Below are positions 1 to 6,573 of a stretch of 17,651 nt of DNA, one piece after another (position 1 is the stretch's first letter; every line of letters starts with the position of its first letter). Under the pieces are notes generated by a model, which saw nothing but the letters and a program-made list of their open reading frames with translations, made no database searches and was not told the DNA's origin. The position numbers and the translations under genes are program-made. Source of the stretch: an uncultured Prevotella sp. (lineage in GTDB: Bacteria > Bacteroidota > Bacteroidia > Bacteroidales > Bacteroidaceae); NCBI GenBank assembly GCA_900557255.1, contig USSA01000050.1:1-17651 (forward strand). Direction: 5' to 3'.

Positions 1-87
1 AACAGACCGATTGGCAGGGTTAAGTATGCGCTAAATTAATTCCGCCAACGGGTTATTATAAAGGTATAACCAAAAAGAAAGAATAAA

Positions 88-591
88 ATGGCAAATAAAA
101 TGTCTATATGTATCATCAAATACACCTATACTCGATATGTAGGGGTGGATATCGAAAAATATACTCGGGGACTATTCGAGTATGTGAAGGAAGAGTTTGG
201 GGAGTTTCAACCACAAATGTCAGAGCCTGGAACTATACCTGATATGCCAGACTATCTGGACATCGTGCTCTGCAAAAAGGACGGAAGTATCTTCTACGAA
301 ATGGATATCCAAAGACGTGCCGTCAACATTCCGCATGATTGTCAAATGGATGGATTAGTATTGGAAATCTTTATCCAGAACTGCGATGGCACGAGATACA
401 AAAAAAGACATGCATATCCCAAGCCTTGGTGGAACCATAAAGCTAACGGCAAGTCGGACATGAGAAAACTGAAAATTCATAAAACTATCACCAAAAGGAA
501 TCTTAACAATCAAGAAGGCAAAGACTCTGAAGGCATCAGAATACCTGAACTTAGACCTCAGATTCTCAAGTTTCATAAATTCTTAAAATAA
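88..591 (+). CDS. Conserved hypothetical protein, 167 aa
   Basis: I do not recognise the family. The protein has no signal peptide and no membrane segment, so it is probably cytoplasmic. The first ~100 residues look like a compact alpha/beta domain with many aromatic and acidic residues; from about residue 105 the chain turns strongly basic (many Lys/Arg, a PKPWW segment), which could bind nucleic acid or an acidic partner. ATG at 88 follows a purine-rich A/G stretch; the ATG at 100 is a possible alternative. The stop lies 7 bases before the next gene, so the two are very probably co-transcribed. No TAnnTTTG promoter is visible in the 87 bases upstream, so the operon may begin outside the window. 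Base composition is more AT-rich than the gene that follows. Position next to a gene of the Zn-ribbon type often found in accessory regions is the only functional hint. Confidence 0.75.
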   Translation: MANKMSICIIKYTYTRYVGVDIEKYTRGLFEYVKEEFGEFQPQMSEPGTIPDMPDYLDIVLCKKDGSIFYEMDIQRRAVNIPHDCQMDGLVLEIFIQNCDGTRYKKRHAYPKPWWNHKANGKSDMRKLKIHKTITKRNLNNQEGKDSEGIRIPELRPQILKFHKFLK

Positions 592-598
592 CCATCCC

Positions 599-1627
599 AT
601 GACATACGAAGAATTCAAGCAATTGGCTGAACATCCACAGCATCGGGATGTTCCTGCCATCTTCAAGCTCGAAGTTTTAGAAACGGAAGAGCTGGAGGAG
701 AAGAAGCGTTCACATTATCCGAAATATAAGGTGAATACCTATTGTCCGCAAGCCTTCACCACAACTTTGGAGGAGGCAGAGAGACTGATGCACCAGGATG
801 TCCAGTACCGCAAGAAGATGAAGGAGGAAGACGACTATCCGCTGGATACCTTCTGCTATTATATCTCGGAGATTCCAATGGGACTGTTGCACTACGACCG
901 TGAATGTCTTTCGGAAAGGATGTATGATGGGGAAGGAAAACTGATCGACCGGTCTTACTGCTGTTCGCGTTTCAGCATTTACTATCCCGGAGTCTGCGAT
1001 TTGCCTGCATACAACCATCATCCTGACGAGACCTTCCGAGGCAGAAACGCAGAACAGATTAGATTCCAGAAAGGTGACATCGTGGAAGTATATCGTGGCG
1101 ATGAGGTGAAACTTGCCATCGTTGTCGGAACTCCGCTTACCACCGAATGGATCTGGGAGAGAAACCAGGCTGCCAAGGATAAAAGGGGATTGGATAAACT
1201 GCCATATGATGAGACGGATGACAGCTATACCGTGATAGATGGTCCCGGCTACGAATACCACGACCACGTTCCGTCGCTGCATGTCTTCGCCCCTCACTAT
1301 CATGTGCCGCTCTATCTTGAGAGACGATTCAAGGGTTATCTGGAAAAGGCTGAGAAAAAGCAGAAAGAAGAGGAGGAGAAAGACAGGATCTTCCGCCAAG
1401 CTCACGATTGCAGTTTCAGCAACAAGGAACAGATAGAGAAGTCTGAAAAGTGCGGTTGTTTCTTCTGCGGCGAAATCTTCTCGCCATCTGAAATCACGGA
1501 TTACCTCCCTGATGAGCCGCCTACAGCCGAATGTCCCTTCTGCCATACCGACTCCGTAATAGGTGATGCCTCCGGCTTCCCTATCACCAAGGAATTCTTG
1601 AAGAAAATGAAGAAGATCTTCTTCTAG
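599..1627 (+). CDS. Protein with C-terminal zinc-ribbon-like domain, 342 aa
   Basis: Soluble, probably cytoplasmic protein without signal peptide. The middle part (about residues 155-235) contains a KGDIVEVYRGDEVKLAIVVG segment that looks like a small beta-barrel, then a charged coiled segment (about 240-265, Glu/Lys rich). The last ~75 residues form a recognisable module: Cys285, Cys287, Cys290, then Cys312 and Cys315 in a CPFC pair, followed by DSVIGDASGFPITKEFL. From memory, this module recurs in many bacterial proteins annotated only as cytoplasmic or hypothetical proteins, often in accessory regions; the paired Cys residues suggest a zinc ribbon. The start at 599 is only 7 bases after the preceding stop, indicating translational coupling. 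A hairpin terminator follows at 1645. Function is unknown; an immunity or regulatory role is a guess from context only. Confidence 0.8.
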   Translation: MTYEEFKQLAEHPQHRDVPAIFKLEVLETEELEEKKRSHYPKYKVNTYCPQAFTTTLEEAERLMHQDVQYRKKMKEEDDYPLDTFCYYISEIPMGLLHYDRECLSERMYDGEGKLIDRSYCCSRFSIYYPGVCDLPAYNHHPDETFRGRNAEQIRFQKGDIVEVYRGDEVKLAIVVGTPLTTEWIWERNQAAKDKRGLDKLPYDETDDSYTVIDGPGYEYHDHVPSLHVFAPHYHVPLYLERRFKGYLEKAEKKQKEEEEKDRIFRQAHDCSFSNKEQIEKSEKCGCFFCGEIFSPSEITDYLPDEPPTAECPFCHTDSVIGDASGFPITKEFLKKMKKIFF

Positions 1628-1644
1628 GCAAAATAAGGAAAATC

Positions 1645-1685
1645 GCCCTAATCCCAAAATTTATACCTATTTTGGGGATTAGGGC
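1645..1685. terminator. Bidirectional hairpin terminator between convergent genes
   Basis: Arms 1645-1660 and 1669-1685 pair over about 16 bases with one bulged G; the outer bases are GCCCTAA and TTAGGGC. It lies 17 bases after the stop at 1627 and 60 bases from the antitoxin stop at 1746, between two genes that converge. An A-rich run follows on the plus strand. The hairpin shares its outer arms and the 10-base stretch TACCTATTTT with the hairpin at 3318-3352 on the other side of the toxin-antitoxin operon. Confidence 0.7.
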
Positions 1686-1745
1686 ATTAGATCGAAAAAA
1701 AGGAGCAAATGCAAAGCACTACTCCTTTCTTTGATATTTCAATAC

Positions 1746-2753
1746 TTAAAAAGCTTTTAAACTATATGCTTCATCATAAGGTATTATATTATGATGGTCT
1801 TTGTTGTTAATCCATCCATTTTCCTTATGACTTAAAGCTACAACATCTGCTCTTTTCATATCAACAAGAACAGACATAACTTGATTGATAACATTAATGT
1901 CTTCTTTACTTAATGCCGATGTGTCAGGTGAATCGCAAAAAAGCAAGTCATATTCAAAGTCTGCACTTGTTTCAATGCTTTTTTTTATCAAACCTTGCAC
2001 ATGATCATATACAGTCTCATAATGTTCAGGTACAGGACCATATTGGATTGCACGATATGCCAGCCCACTGATGGAACGCCCATATTTCTTATAACTATAG
2101 AAATCTACATAATACATTTCTTTATTGAGCTTTGTCTTTGGCACACCATTTTTTTCCTTGCTTACAATAAGTTGTACCATACACTGCAATTTGTTTGGAT
2201 TCATTTCTGAATATCCATTATTTACCCCTCTTTTAGAATTTCCATAAAAATAGAAATAAGGAGCATCGTTACAATCCATATCAGAGGCACACAAGATGTT
2301 CTTCTTAATTCTAGAGTATGTACTTTCATCAAATTGATTTCTGCTAGACTCTAGCATCGAAAGCATACCTTCACGACTTCTTATGGCAGCAATACTCTTG
2401 CCATTTGACTCAGATGGTAAATTTCCATTTTCATATTGGCTCCATTGATTCTGACCAAATCCAACAATTTTGGTTATCTGAGAATGAGAAAGACCATAGT
2501 GCTCTCTAATCTTTCTAATCTCGTCAGGAAATGGGATTCCATGCCTAATACGATACTGGTTATACAATTCATTACACAACTGTTCATCTTGCTCTTCTGA
2601 TGTAAATTGCTCCCCAGTATCTTTACATACATAATATCGCACATGAACAGAGTATTTTTCTTTACGGAAGGTCTGAACCTCAGTATCTTCAACAAGATAC
2701 ACCATTCCTCCAGTAAAAGGACTACTCATACTGTTGACAATCTGCTTATTCAT
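1746..2753 (-). CDS. Panacea-domain antitoxin with HTH and MqsA-like N-terminus
   Basis: A 335-residue protein predicted to neutralise the toxin encoded just upstream and to repress the operon. Residues 1-75 resemble an MqsA/YgiT-type N-terminal domain (SPFTGG, then YYVCKDTGEQFTS), but the usual CxxC zinc ligands are missing: SPFTG stands where CPxCG is expected and only Cys43 remains. Residues 75-130 hold an XRE-like helix-turn-helix (HYGLSHSQITKIVGFG, then QYENG). Residues about 190-335 form a Panacea/DUF4065 (SocA-like) domain, shown by KLNKEMYYVDFYSYKKYGRS, the YGPVPEHYE motif, and the closing LSHKENGW and IIPYDEA. An in-frame ATG at 2780 overlaps the toxin gene; ATG 2753 is preferred because a near-perfect Shine-Dalgarno sequence sits just before it. 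It begins 13 bases after the toxin stop, so one operon. The region is AT-rich, consistent with horizontal acquisition. Confidence 0.88.
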   Translation of the reverse strand: MNKQIVNSMSSPFTGGMVYLVEDTEVQTFRKEKYSVHVRYYVCKDTGEQFTSEEQDEQLCNELYNQYRIRHGIPFPDEIRKIREHYGLSHSQITKIVGFGQNQWSQYENGNLPSESNGKSIAAIRSREGMLSMLESSRNQFDESTYSRIKKNILCASDMDCNDAPYFYFYGNSKRGVNNGYSEMNPNKLQCMVQLIVSKEKNGVPKTKLNKEMYYVDFYSYKKYGRSISGLAYRAIQYGPVPEHYETVYDHVQGLIKKSIETSADFEYDLLFCDSPDTSALSKEDINVINQVMSVLVDMKRADVVALSHKENGWINNKDHHNIIPYDEAYSLKAF

Positions 2754-2755
2754 AA

Positions 2756-2764
2756 TCACCTCCT
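2756..2764 (-). promoter_or_regulatory. Strong Shine-Dalgarno site deciding the antitoxin start
   Basis: Reading the minus strand, AGGAGGTGA ends two bases before the ATG at 2753. Such a complete anti-16S complement is uncommon in Bacteroidota, whose genes often lack it. It selects 2753 over the upstream ATG at 2780 and would favour translation of the antitoxin over the toxin, whose own upstream region has no such site. Confidence 0.75.
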
Positions 2765-2766
2765 CT

Positions 2767-3120
2767 TTATTTAAATGCATATTTTAAAGGATGTTCTGCG
2801 GTATGGAAAGAAATACAAATAGTATTCGTATTTGGTTTGCCAAGAGCAATTTTGACATAAACATCTACACCATCACAATCTTTACCAAACACCCACATAT
2901 CTCCATAGGAAAATTCATCTAAAACCGTTTCAATATAGTCTTCAGCGGTGATACTCTTTATGATTTCTTTTCTTGCTGAAGGTGTTATGCCAAGCATCTT
3001 TAATGCTTCTTGATTCTTGGATCGGTTCAAAAAGATAATACCTAGCACGTCCATCTTTGGCAAAAAGTGGCGGAGAAAATCTTCGACTTCTTTTTTAGTT
3101 CTTACTGAATGACTATCCAT
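2767..3120 (-). CDS. MqsR-like toxin of a type II toxin-antitoxin system
   Basis: A 117-residue basic protein predicted to be an mRNA-cleaving toxin of the MqsR family (RelE-like fold). The C-terminal half carries the family signs: MWVFGKDCDGVDVYVKIALG followed by CISFHTAEHPLKYAFK. In E. coli MqsR the equivalent VYLKI contains the catalytic Tyr, and VYVKI is present here. The N-terminal half (KKEVEDFLRHFLPKMDVLGI) fits the Bacteroidota subgroup, which is slightly longer than the 98-residue E. coli protein. The gene precedes the antitoxin, the same order as mqsR-mqsA. A Bacteroidota promoter lies about 30 bases upstream of the ATG. The assignment is from motif memory; another RelE-fold toxin is the main alternative. 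Confidence 0.72.
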   Translation of the reverse strand: MDSHSVRTKKEVEDFLRHFLPKMDVLGIIFLNRSKNQEALKMLGITPSARKEIIKSITAEDYIETVLDEFSYGDMWVFGKDCDGVDVYVKIALGKPNTNTICISFHTAEHPLKYAFK

Positions 3121-3150
3121 ATTTAAAGTTTGTTATTCTTATTTGCGCTG

Positions 3151-3182
3151 CAAAGATATAGAAAAGCCTTTAATAAAACAAT
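3151..3182 (-). promoter_or_regulatory. Promoter of the toxin-antitoxin operon
   Basis: On the minus strand TATCTTTG (3151-3158) matches the Bacteroidota -7 box TAnnTTTG, with ATTG (3179-3182) exactly 20 bases upstream as the -33 element. Transcription would begin roughly 25 bases before the toxin ATG at 3120. Confidence 0.7.
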
Positions 3183-3189
3183 TTTTTTC

Positions 3190-3224
3190 ACGTTAAAGTG
3201 CATTTTTACCCTCATATTTAACGT
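3190..3224. promoter_or_regulatory. Inverted repeat upstream of toxin-antitoxin promoter, possible operator
   Basis: ACGTTAAA (3190-3197) and TTTAACGT (3217-3224) are perfect inverted 8-base arms 19 bases apart, just upstream of the -33 element. They could be two half-sites for autoregulation by the HTH antitoxin. They do not match the E. coli MqsA operator type (AACCT/AGGTT), and chance in AT-rich DNA is possible. Confidence 0.3.
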
Positions 3225-3317
3225 TTTTACATCTTTTCATGGTATTACAACGATATTAATTTCTATCACATGGGACAGTTTCAGTTCCCCAAAAAGGACA
3301 TAAAAAATGCGATACCG

Positions 3318-3352
3318 CCGCCCTAACTACCTATTTTATATTGTTAGGGCGG
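3318..3352. terminator. Hairpin, possible second terminator and flank of the TA cassette
   Basis: Arms CCGCCCTAAC (3318-3327) and GTTAGGGCGG (3343-3352) pair perfectly over 10 bases around a 15-base loop beginning TACCTATTTT. It lies between the toxin-antitoxin promoter and the end of the hmu operon, and may back up the terminator at 3362-3399. It shares GCCCTAA, TACCTATTTT and TTAGGGC, in the same order, with the hairpin at 1645-1685. Confidence 0.55.
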
Positions 3353-3361
3353 TGCTATTAA

Positions 3362-3399
3362 TAAAAAAGAAGCAGGATGGAAGACTGGTCCATCCTGCT
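3362..3399 (-). terminator. Intrinsic terminator of the hmu operon
   Basis: Reading the minus strand after the receptor stop at 3407, the perfect 10-base arms AGCAGGATGG and CCATCCTGCT (3371-3380 and 3390-3399) form a stem with a 9-base loop, followed at once by a T-rich run (3362-3370). This is a classical Rho-independent terminator. Confidence 0.85.
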
Positions 3400-3406
3400 A
3401 TTTTTA

Positions 3407-5581
3407 TTAGAATACCTTTACGAAACGGTCGATGTCAACCGAAAGTCCCACTGAGAAGGTGCGGCCGGTGGTCATCGCCGAACTCCAATAATAGTTCTTT
3501 GGCGTATAACCGAAAAGATTATCTACCGTAAAGTTCAGATTGACGGCATCCAGGAATCGCTGCTGAAGCGTGAACTTCCACAACTGATAACTGCTGTCAT
3601 GCTTCTCGATGTTCGTATCAGGAGAAGACAGGTATCTGCCTGACAGAGCGGCATTGATGCGATAGAACGAACAGAGCTGACGGTCGTAGTCGAGACGCCA
3701 GGTAGCTGAATGCGGACGAGGCTGGGAGAACTGGGAATCTACACTTCTGCCACCCACATGGAGATAACTGTAGTCGAGTTTCACACCGAGTCCCATATCC
3801 GAACGGTACTGGGCACTGAAGTCGATGCCGCTCACCTCTACTCCATCCTCGTTGCAATAACGGGAAGCCACATCCGGCTGACCGATTCCCGGGGTATAAT
3901 CGGCATAATCCTCGGTAGTGATGCGCTTATCATACTTATTATAATAACCCATCAGGGTAAGACTATACTGACCGGTAAAGAAGCCAGCATTCTTCACCCT
4001 TCCGGTATGCTCCAGCGCCAGGTTGTAGTTGTTGCTCTTCTCCGGCTTTAGATCCGGATTACCGTAAATCATCTGCATACCTGCCATATCAAAGTTCATA
4101 TACATCTCCTTGAGCGTTGGGGCACGGAATCCGCCGGCATAGTTGGCACGGATGGAGAAACCCTTCCACTTGGTCATCAGAGCCAGACGACCAGTAGTGG
4201 CATGCTGGCTGGATGCAGAGAAGTAATCATGACGAAGACTTGCCACGATGTTCAACCACTGCAAAGGATTGTAATCGAACTGGGCGAAGGCATCACATGA
4301 ATTCTGATTCTTTGATTCATTATCCTCAAACTGATAGGTGGTAAGATAATCGTTCAGGAAATCAGCACCTACCGTCAATGTATTCTTGCCGAAGATATGG
4401 GAATAGAGGGCACGGACGGTGTTCTGACGGTTGGTATAATCGTGGTCGTGAGTACGCTCATCATTCACATATCGAGCCTTGTCATACTGGTCGAAGCCGT
4501 AAGAAATCTCCAGATTATCAATCTCCGAAAGATTCATCACGGTCTTCAGTCCGGCAGAATAATCCATGTAATGATCATCATAGTTGCTGCGCTTGCTGAT
4601 ACGATTGAAATAACCGCCACGACCTATCAGTTTTACCTTATCAGAGAGCTTGTAGGTAAGACGCTCCTTCACATTGAAGGTCTCTCCACCATAGATATGG
4701 AGGATGTTGGATTCTGTATCAAAAGGACTGGTAAGCTGAACCTCATCCGATGTGGTGCGCTGGATGCTGGTCTGCGAATTCCATTTTCCGGCATTAAAGC
4801 TGAAGCTTCCGCCGTGGCGCCACTCCTTGTTGAAGTCGTTGTAGCGGGTGTTGACATTGGCAGTCCAAGGCTCGCTATTTTCACGGGAGATGATATTGAT
4901 GACTCCGGCTACGGCATTGGCGCCATAGAGCGCCGAAGCAGCACCCTTCACAATCTCGATACGCCCCACATTATCCAAGTTCAGACGACTGTAGTCTACA
5001 TTATCCATGGTTTCACCAGCCAATCGCTCGCCATCTACGAGAAAGAGCACGGCGTTTCCACCAAAACCATTCATATTGAGAGAAGTCTCCTGATTCATGG
5101 CATAGCCGAATTCCAGACCCGGCATCTGCTCGGTAAGGAGGTCCTGAATATTGGTAGCATCGGCAATCTTGATATCATTGGCAGTAATCAGACGGGTTAC
5201 CACAGGAGCATCCTTCAGCGCCTTCGGAGTTCGGGTTGCGGTAACCACCACCTGATCGAGGGCTGTAGCATCCGGTTGAAGACGAAGCACATGCTGCTCA
5301 CCTTTTCTCTCATCCGCTTTCAGTACGAAAGTCTGAGTCTGATAGCCCACAAAGCTCACCTTCACTCTCACCGCTCCATCCTTGCTGTAAGGAATGCGGA
5401 AATATCCGTCTTCATCAGTTGTTAGCCCACTCTTTGCATGCAAAATCTGGACGGTGGCACCCGCCAGAGGTGCGCCCGAATCATCGAGCACCCTACCCAC
5501 GACATCGCCCTGGGTTTCGGCTTTCAAATTCAGGCACAATCCGCAAAGGATTAGGAATAGTGCGAATATTTTTTGTTTCAT
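3407..5581 (-). CDS. hmuR: TonB-dependent haem receptor, HmuR-like
   Basis: A 724-residue outer-membrane receptor expected to import haem or a haem-protein ligand with TonB energy. Residues 1-21 are a signal peptide; 22-105 a carboxypeptidase-regulatory-like domain (GRVLDDSGAPLAGATV, YFRI, VSFVGY); 108-118 a TonB box (LDQVVVTATRT); about 118-235 the plug (VDGERL, GAASALYGANAVAGVINI); the rest is the beta-barrel ending in Phe724. The FRAP (485-488) and NPDL (508-511) motifs of haem/haemoglobin receptors are present. Unlike P. gingivalis HmuR, no His lies in the plug or between FRAP and NPDL; that segment instead has five Met residues. It is the last gene of the operon, 35 bases after the lipoprotein gene, and is followed by a terminator. 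The link to haem rests mainly on the neighbouring HmuSTUV genes; a BtuB-like or siderophore role is less likely. Confidence 0.85.
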   Translation of the reverse strand: MKQKIFALFLILCGLCLNLKAETQGDVVGRVLDDSGAPLAGATVQILHAKSGLTTDEDGYFRIPYSKDGAVRVKVSFVGYQTQTFVLKADERKGEQHVLRLQPDATALDQVVVTATRTPKALKDAPVVTRLITANDIKIADATNIQDLLTEQMPGLEFGYAMNQETSLNMNGFGGNAVLFLVDGERLAGETMDNVDYSRLNLDNVGRIEIVKGAASALYGANAVAGVINIISRENSEPWTANVNTRYNDFNKEWRHGGSFSFNAGKWNSQTSIQRTTSDEVQLTSPFDTESNILHIYGGETFNVKERLTYKLSDKVKLIGRGGYFNRISKRSNYDDHYMDYSAGLKTVMNLSEIDNLEISYGFDQYDKARYVNDERTHDHDYTNRQNTVRALYSHIFGKNTLTVGADFLNDYLTTYQFEDNESKNQNSCDAFAQFDYNPLQWLNIVASLRHDYFSASSQHATTGRLALMTKWKGFSIRANYAGGFRAPTLKEMYMNFDMAGMQMIYGNPDLKPEKSNNYNLALEHTGRVKNAGFFTGQYSLTLMGYYNKYDKRITTEDYADYTPGIGQPDVASRYCNEDGVEVSGIDFSAQYRSDMGLGVKLDYSYLHVGGRSVDSQFSQPRPHSATWRLDYDRQLCSFYRINAALSGRYLSSPDTNIEKHDSSYQLWKFTLQQRFLDAVNLNFTVDNLFGYTPKNYYWSSAMTTGRTFSVGLSVDIDRFVKVF

Positions 5582-5616
5582 CGAGTTATATCAAAGCTTA
5601 TCCTGCAACAATCTTC

Positions 5617-6102
5617 TTATTTTGTACAAACAAACTTACCAATCATTGGCATAGGCATCTTGCCATACTGCACAGAATAGTTGACGGTCAGGGTTTTGTC
5701 CTTCAATGTACCCTGCAAAGTAACAGTGTACTTCTTCTCTGCACCATTCACGGTAATAGTACCTGCATAGTTCTCCTGAGCGAATGCATAAGCACCATTG
5801 GAACCAGAAACCTTTACAGCAGGAACCTCCAGAGCAGGAAGAGCCATCATGCCCTCGCCACAAGCAGGTAAGGTAACCTTGACTGTAGCATCATCAACAG
5901 CCTCAATCTTCATAGTAAGGTTATCGTATGTAGAAGCATCACCCATTACGGTCATATCCAAACTACCGGTATAGGTATCCGCTATTTCCTTTGCCGCAGC
6001 TACTGCTACATTATCATCATCATCACTGCTGCAAGAGCTGAATGCTACACACATAGAAACCAAAGCCAACATCATGGCCATCATTGTCTTAAACTTTTTC
6101 AT
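5617..6102 (-). CDS. Calycin-like surface lipoprotein in the HmuY position
   Basis: A 161-residue lipoprotein. Residues 1-23 are a signal peptide and Cys24 (FSSC) the lipidation site; the following SSDDDD resembles the Bacteroidota lipoprotein export signal, so display on the outer surface is expected. The rest looks like the calycin-like domain family (PF13944 type), with alternating beta strands such as YTGSLDMTV, ATVKVTLPACGEGMMALP and KKYTVTLQGTLKDKTLTVNY. It lies directly upstream of the receptor gene, where hmuY sits in P. gingivalis, and probably delivers ligand to that receptor. It is shorter than HmuY (about 215 residues) and contains no His at all, while the mature part has eight Met (50, 53, 64, 85, 86, 149, 151, 153). 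Haem binding is inferred from position, not from motif. Confidence 0.8.
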   Translation of the reverse strand: MKKFKTMMAMMLALVSMCVAFSSCSSDDDDNVAVAAAKEIADTYTGSLDMTVMGDASTYDNLTMKIEAVDDATVKVTLPACGEGMMALPALEVPAVKVSGSNGAYAFAQENYAGTITVNGAEKKYTVTLQGTLKDKTLTVNYSVQYGKMPMPMIGKFVCTK

Positions 6103-6146
6103 TTTTCTTTATTTTTCTTTTAGTTACAATAATATTTTCTGTTTGA

Positions 6147-6163
6147 GGGGATTTGCAATCCCC
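6147..6163 (-). promoter_or_regulatory. Intercistronic hairpin between DUF2149 and lipoprotein genes
   Basis: Perfect 7-base arms GGGGATT and AATCCCC (6147-6153, 6157-6163) with a 3-base loop, 2 bases after the DUF2149 stop. No T-run follows on the minus strand, so it looks more like an RNA processing or stability element than a terminator. It separates the inner-membrane genes from the lipoprotein-receptor pair. Confidence 0.4.
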
Positions 6164-6165
6164 GA

Positions 6166-6510
6166 TTATTTATCTTCCGGAACATAGATGATTTCGCCAT
6201 TCTCCAGCTGGTAAGCAATGCCCACCTTCTTTCCCTTGTTGCCAGATTTCTGGCTCTGGTCTTCAGAAGGAGTATAGCGATTGATCTTCTGTCCATCCTT
6301 GGTAATGATTTCCATATTCTCCTTACCAGGATTCTTCACCATCGTGAAGTTATCCTTGCTGAACATTTCCGTCATATTATAGCGCGAAACGAGGGCTACC
6401 ATCAGGGCGAGGGCAAACACCATCGCCACATCGAAGAGGTTGCTCACTACGCTCATCGGATCATCATCCTCGCCATCATGCGCAAGCCTATTTCTGCGTC
6501 TCTGTCTCAT
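6166..6510 (-). CDS. hmuV: DUF2149 membrane protein, HmuV-like
   Basis: A 114-residue protein with a basic cytoplasmic N-terminus (RQRRRNR), an acidic DDDPMS motif (15-20), one membrane helix (about 24-42, NLFDVAMVFALALMVALV) and a soluble tail of about 70 residues that would lie in the periplasm. DDPMS followed by NLFDVAMVFALAL is typical of DUF2149. The topology (one N-terminal helix, periplasmic domain) mirrors ExbD/TolR, and the gene directly follows an ExbB/TolQ-like gene, so the two probably form a proton-driven pair serving the CobN-like HmuS. The same trio of families occurs in the P. gingivalis hmu operon and in other CobN-associated clusters. The biochemical role has not been settled as far as I know. 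Confidence 0.82.
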   Translation of the reverse strand: MRQRRRNRLAHDGEDDDPMSVVSNLFDVAMVFALALMVALVSRYNMTEMFSKDNFTMVKNPGKENMEIITKDGQKINRYTPSEDQSQKSGNKGKKVGIAYQLENGEIIYVPEDK

Positions 6511-6523
6511 AAATTATATATCT

Positions 6524-6565
6524 TAACTTTTTTACCTTTTTACTTTTTTACCTTTTTACCTTTAA
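6524..6565. repeat. Short imperfect tandem repeat in the hmuU-hmuV spacer
   Basis: The spacer between the channel and DUF2149 genes is built of 7-9-base units of the form GTAAAAA/GGTAAAAA on the minus strand, about five in a row. It is low-complexity and could slip during replication. It differs from the heptamer repeats in the other two spacers of this operon. Confidence 0.55.
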
Positions 6566-6573
6566 AAGCCTTT

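Noticed and set aside
1..39. Possible C-terminal end of an upstream gene (frame 1, ending NRPIGRVKYALN then stop)
   Set aside because: Only 12 codons are visible and other frames are also open for part of the stretch; no family can be recognised.
710..1657. Long open frame of 315 codons on the minus strand
   Set aside because: It lies opposite the zinc-ribbon gene, has no recognisable domain or start signal, and reads as a reverse-strand shadow of the plus-strand gene.
2754..2780. Antitoxin start at 2780
   Set aside because: It overlaps the toxin coding sequence and has no ribosome-binding site, while ATG 2753 has a near-perfect one.
3307..3531. Short plus-strand open frame of 74 codons
   Set aside because: It spans two hairpins and the end of the receptor gene, with no start signal or recognisable product.
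4397..5425. 342-codon plus-strand open frame
   Set aside because: It runs entirely antisense to the TonB receptor, whose domains are unmistakable; its composition is that of a complement frame.
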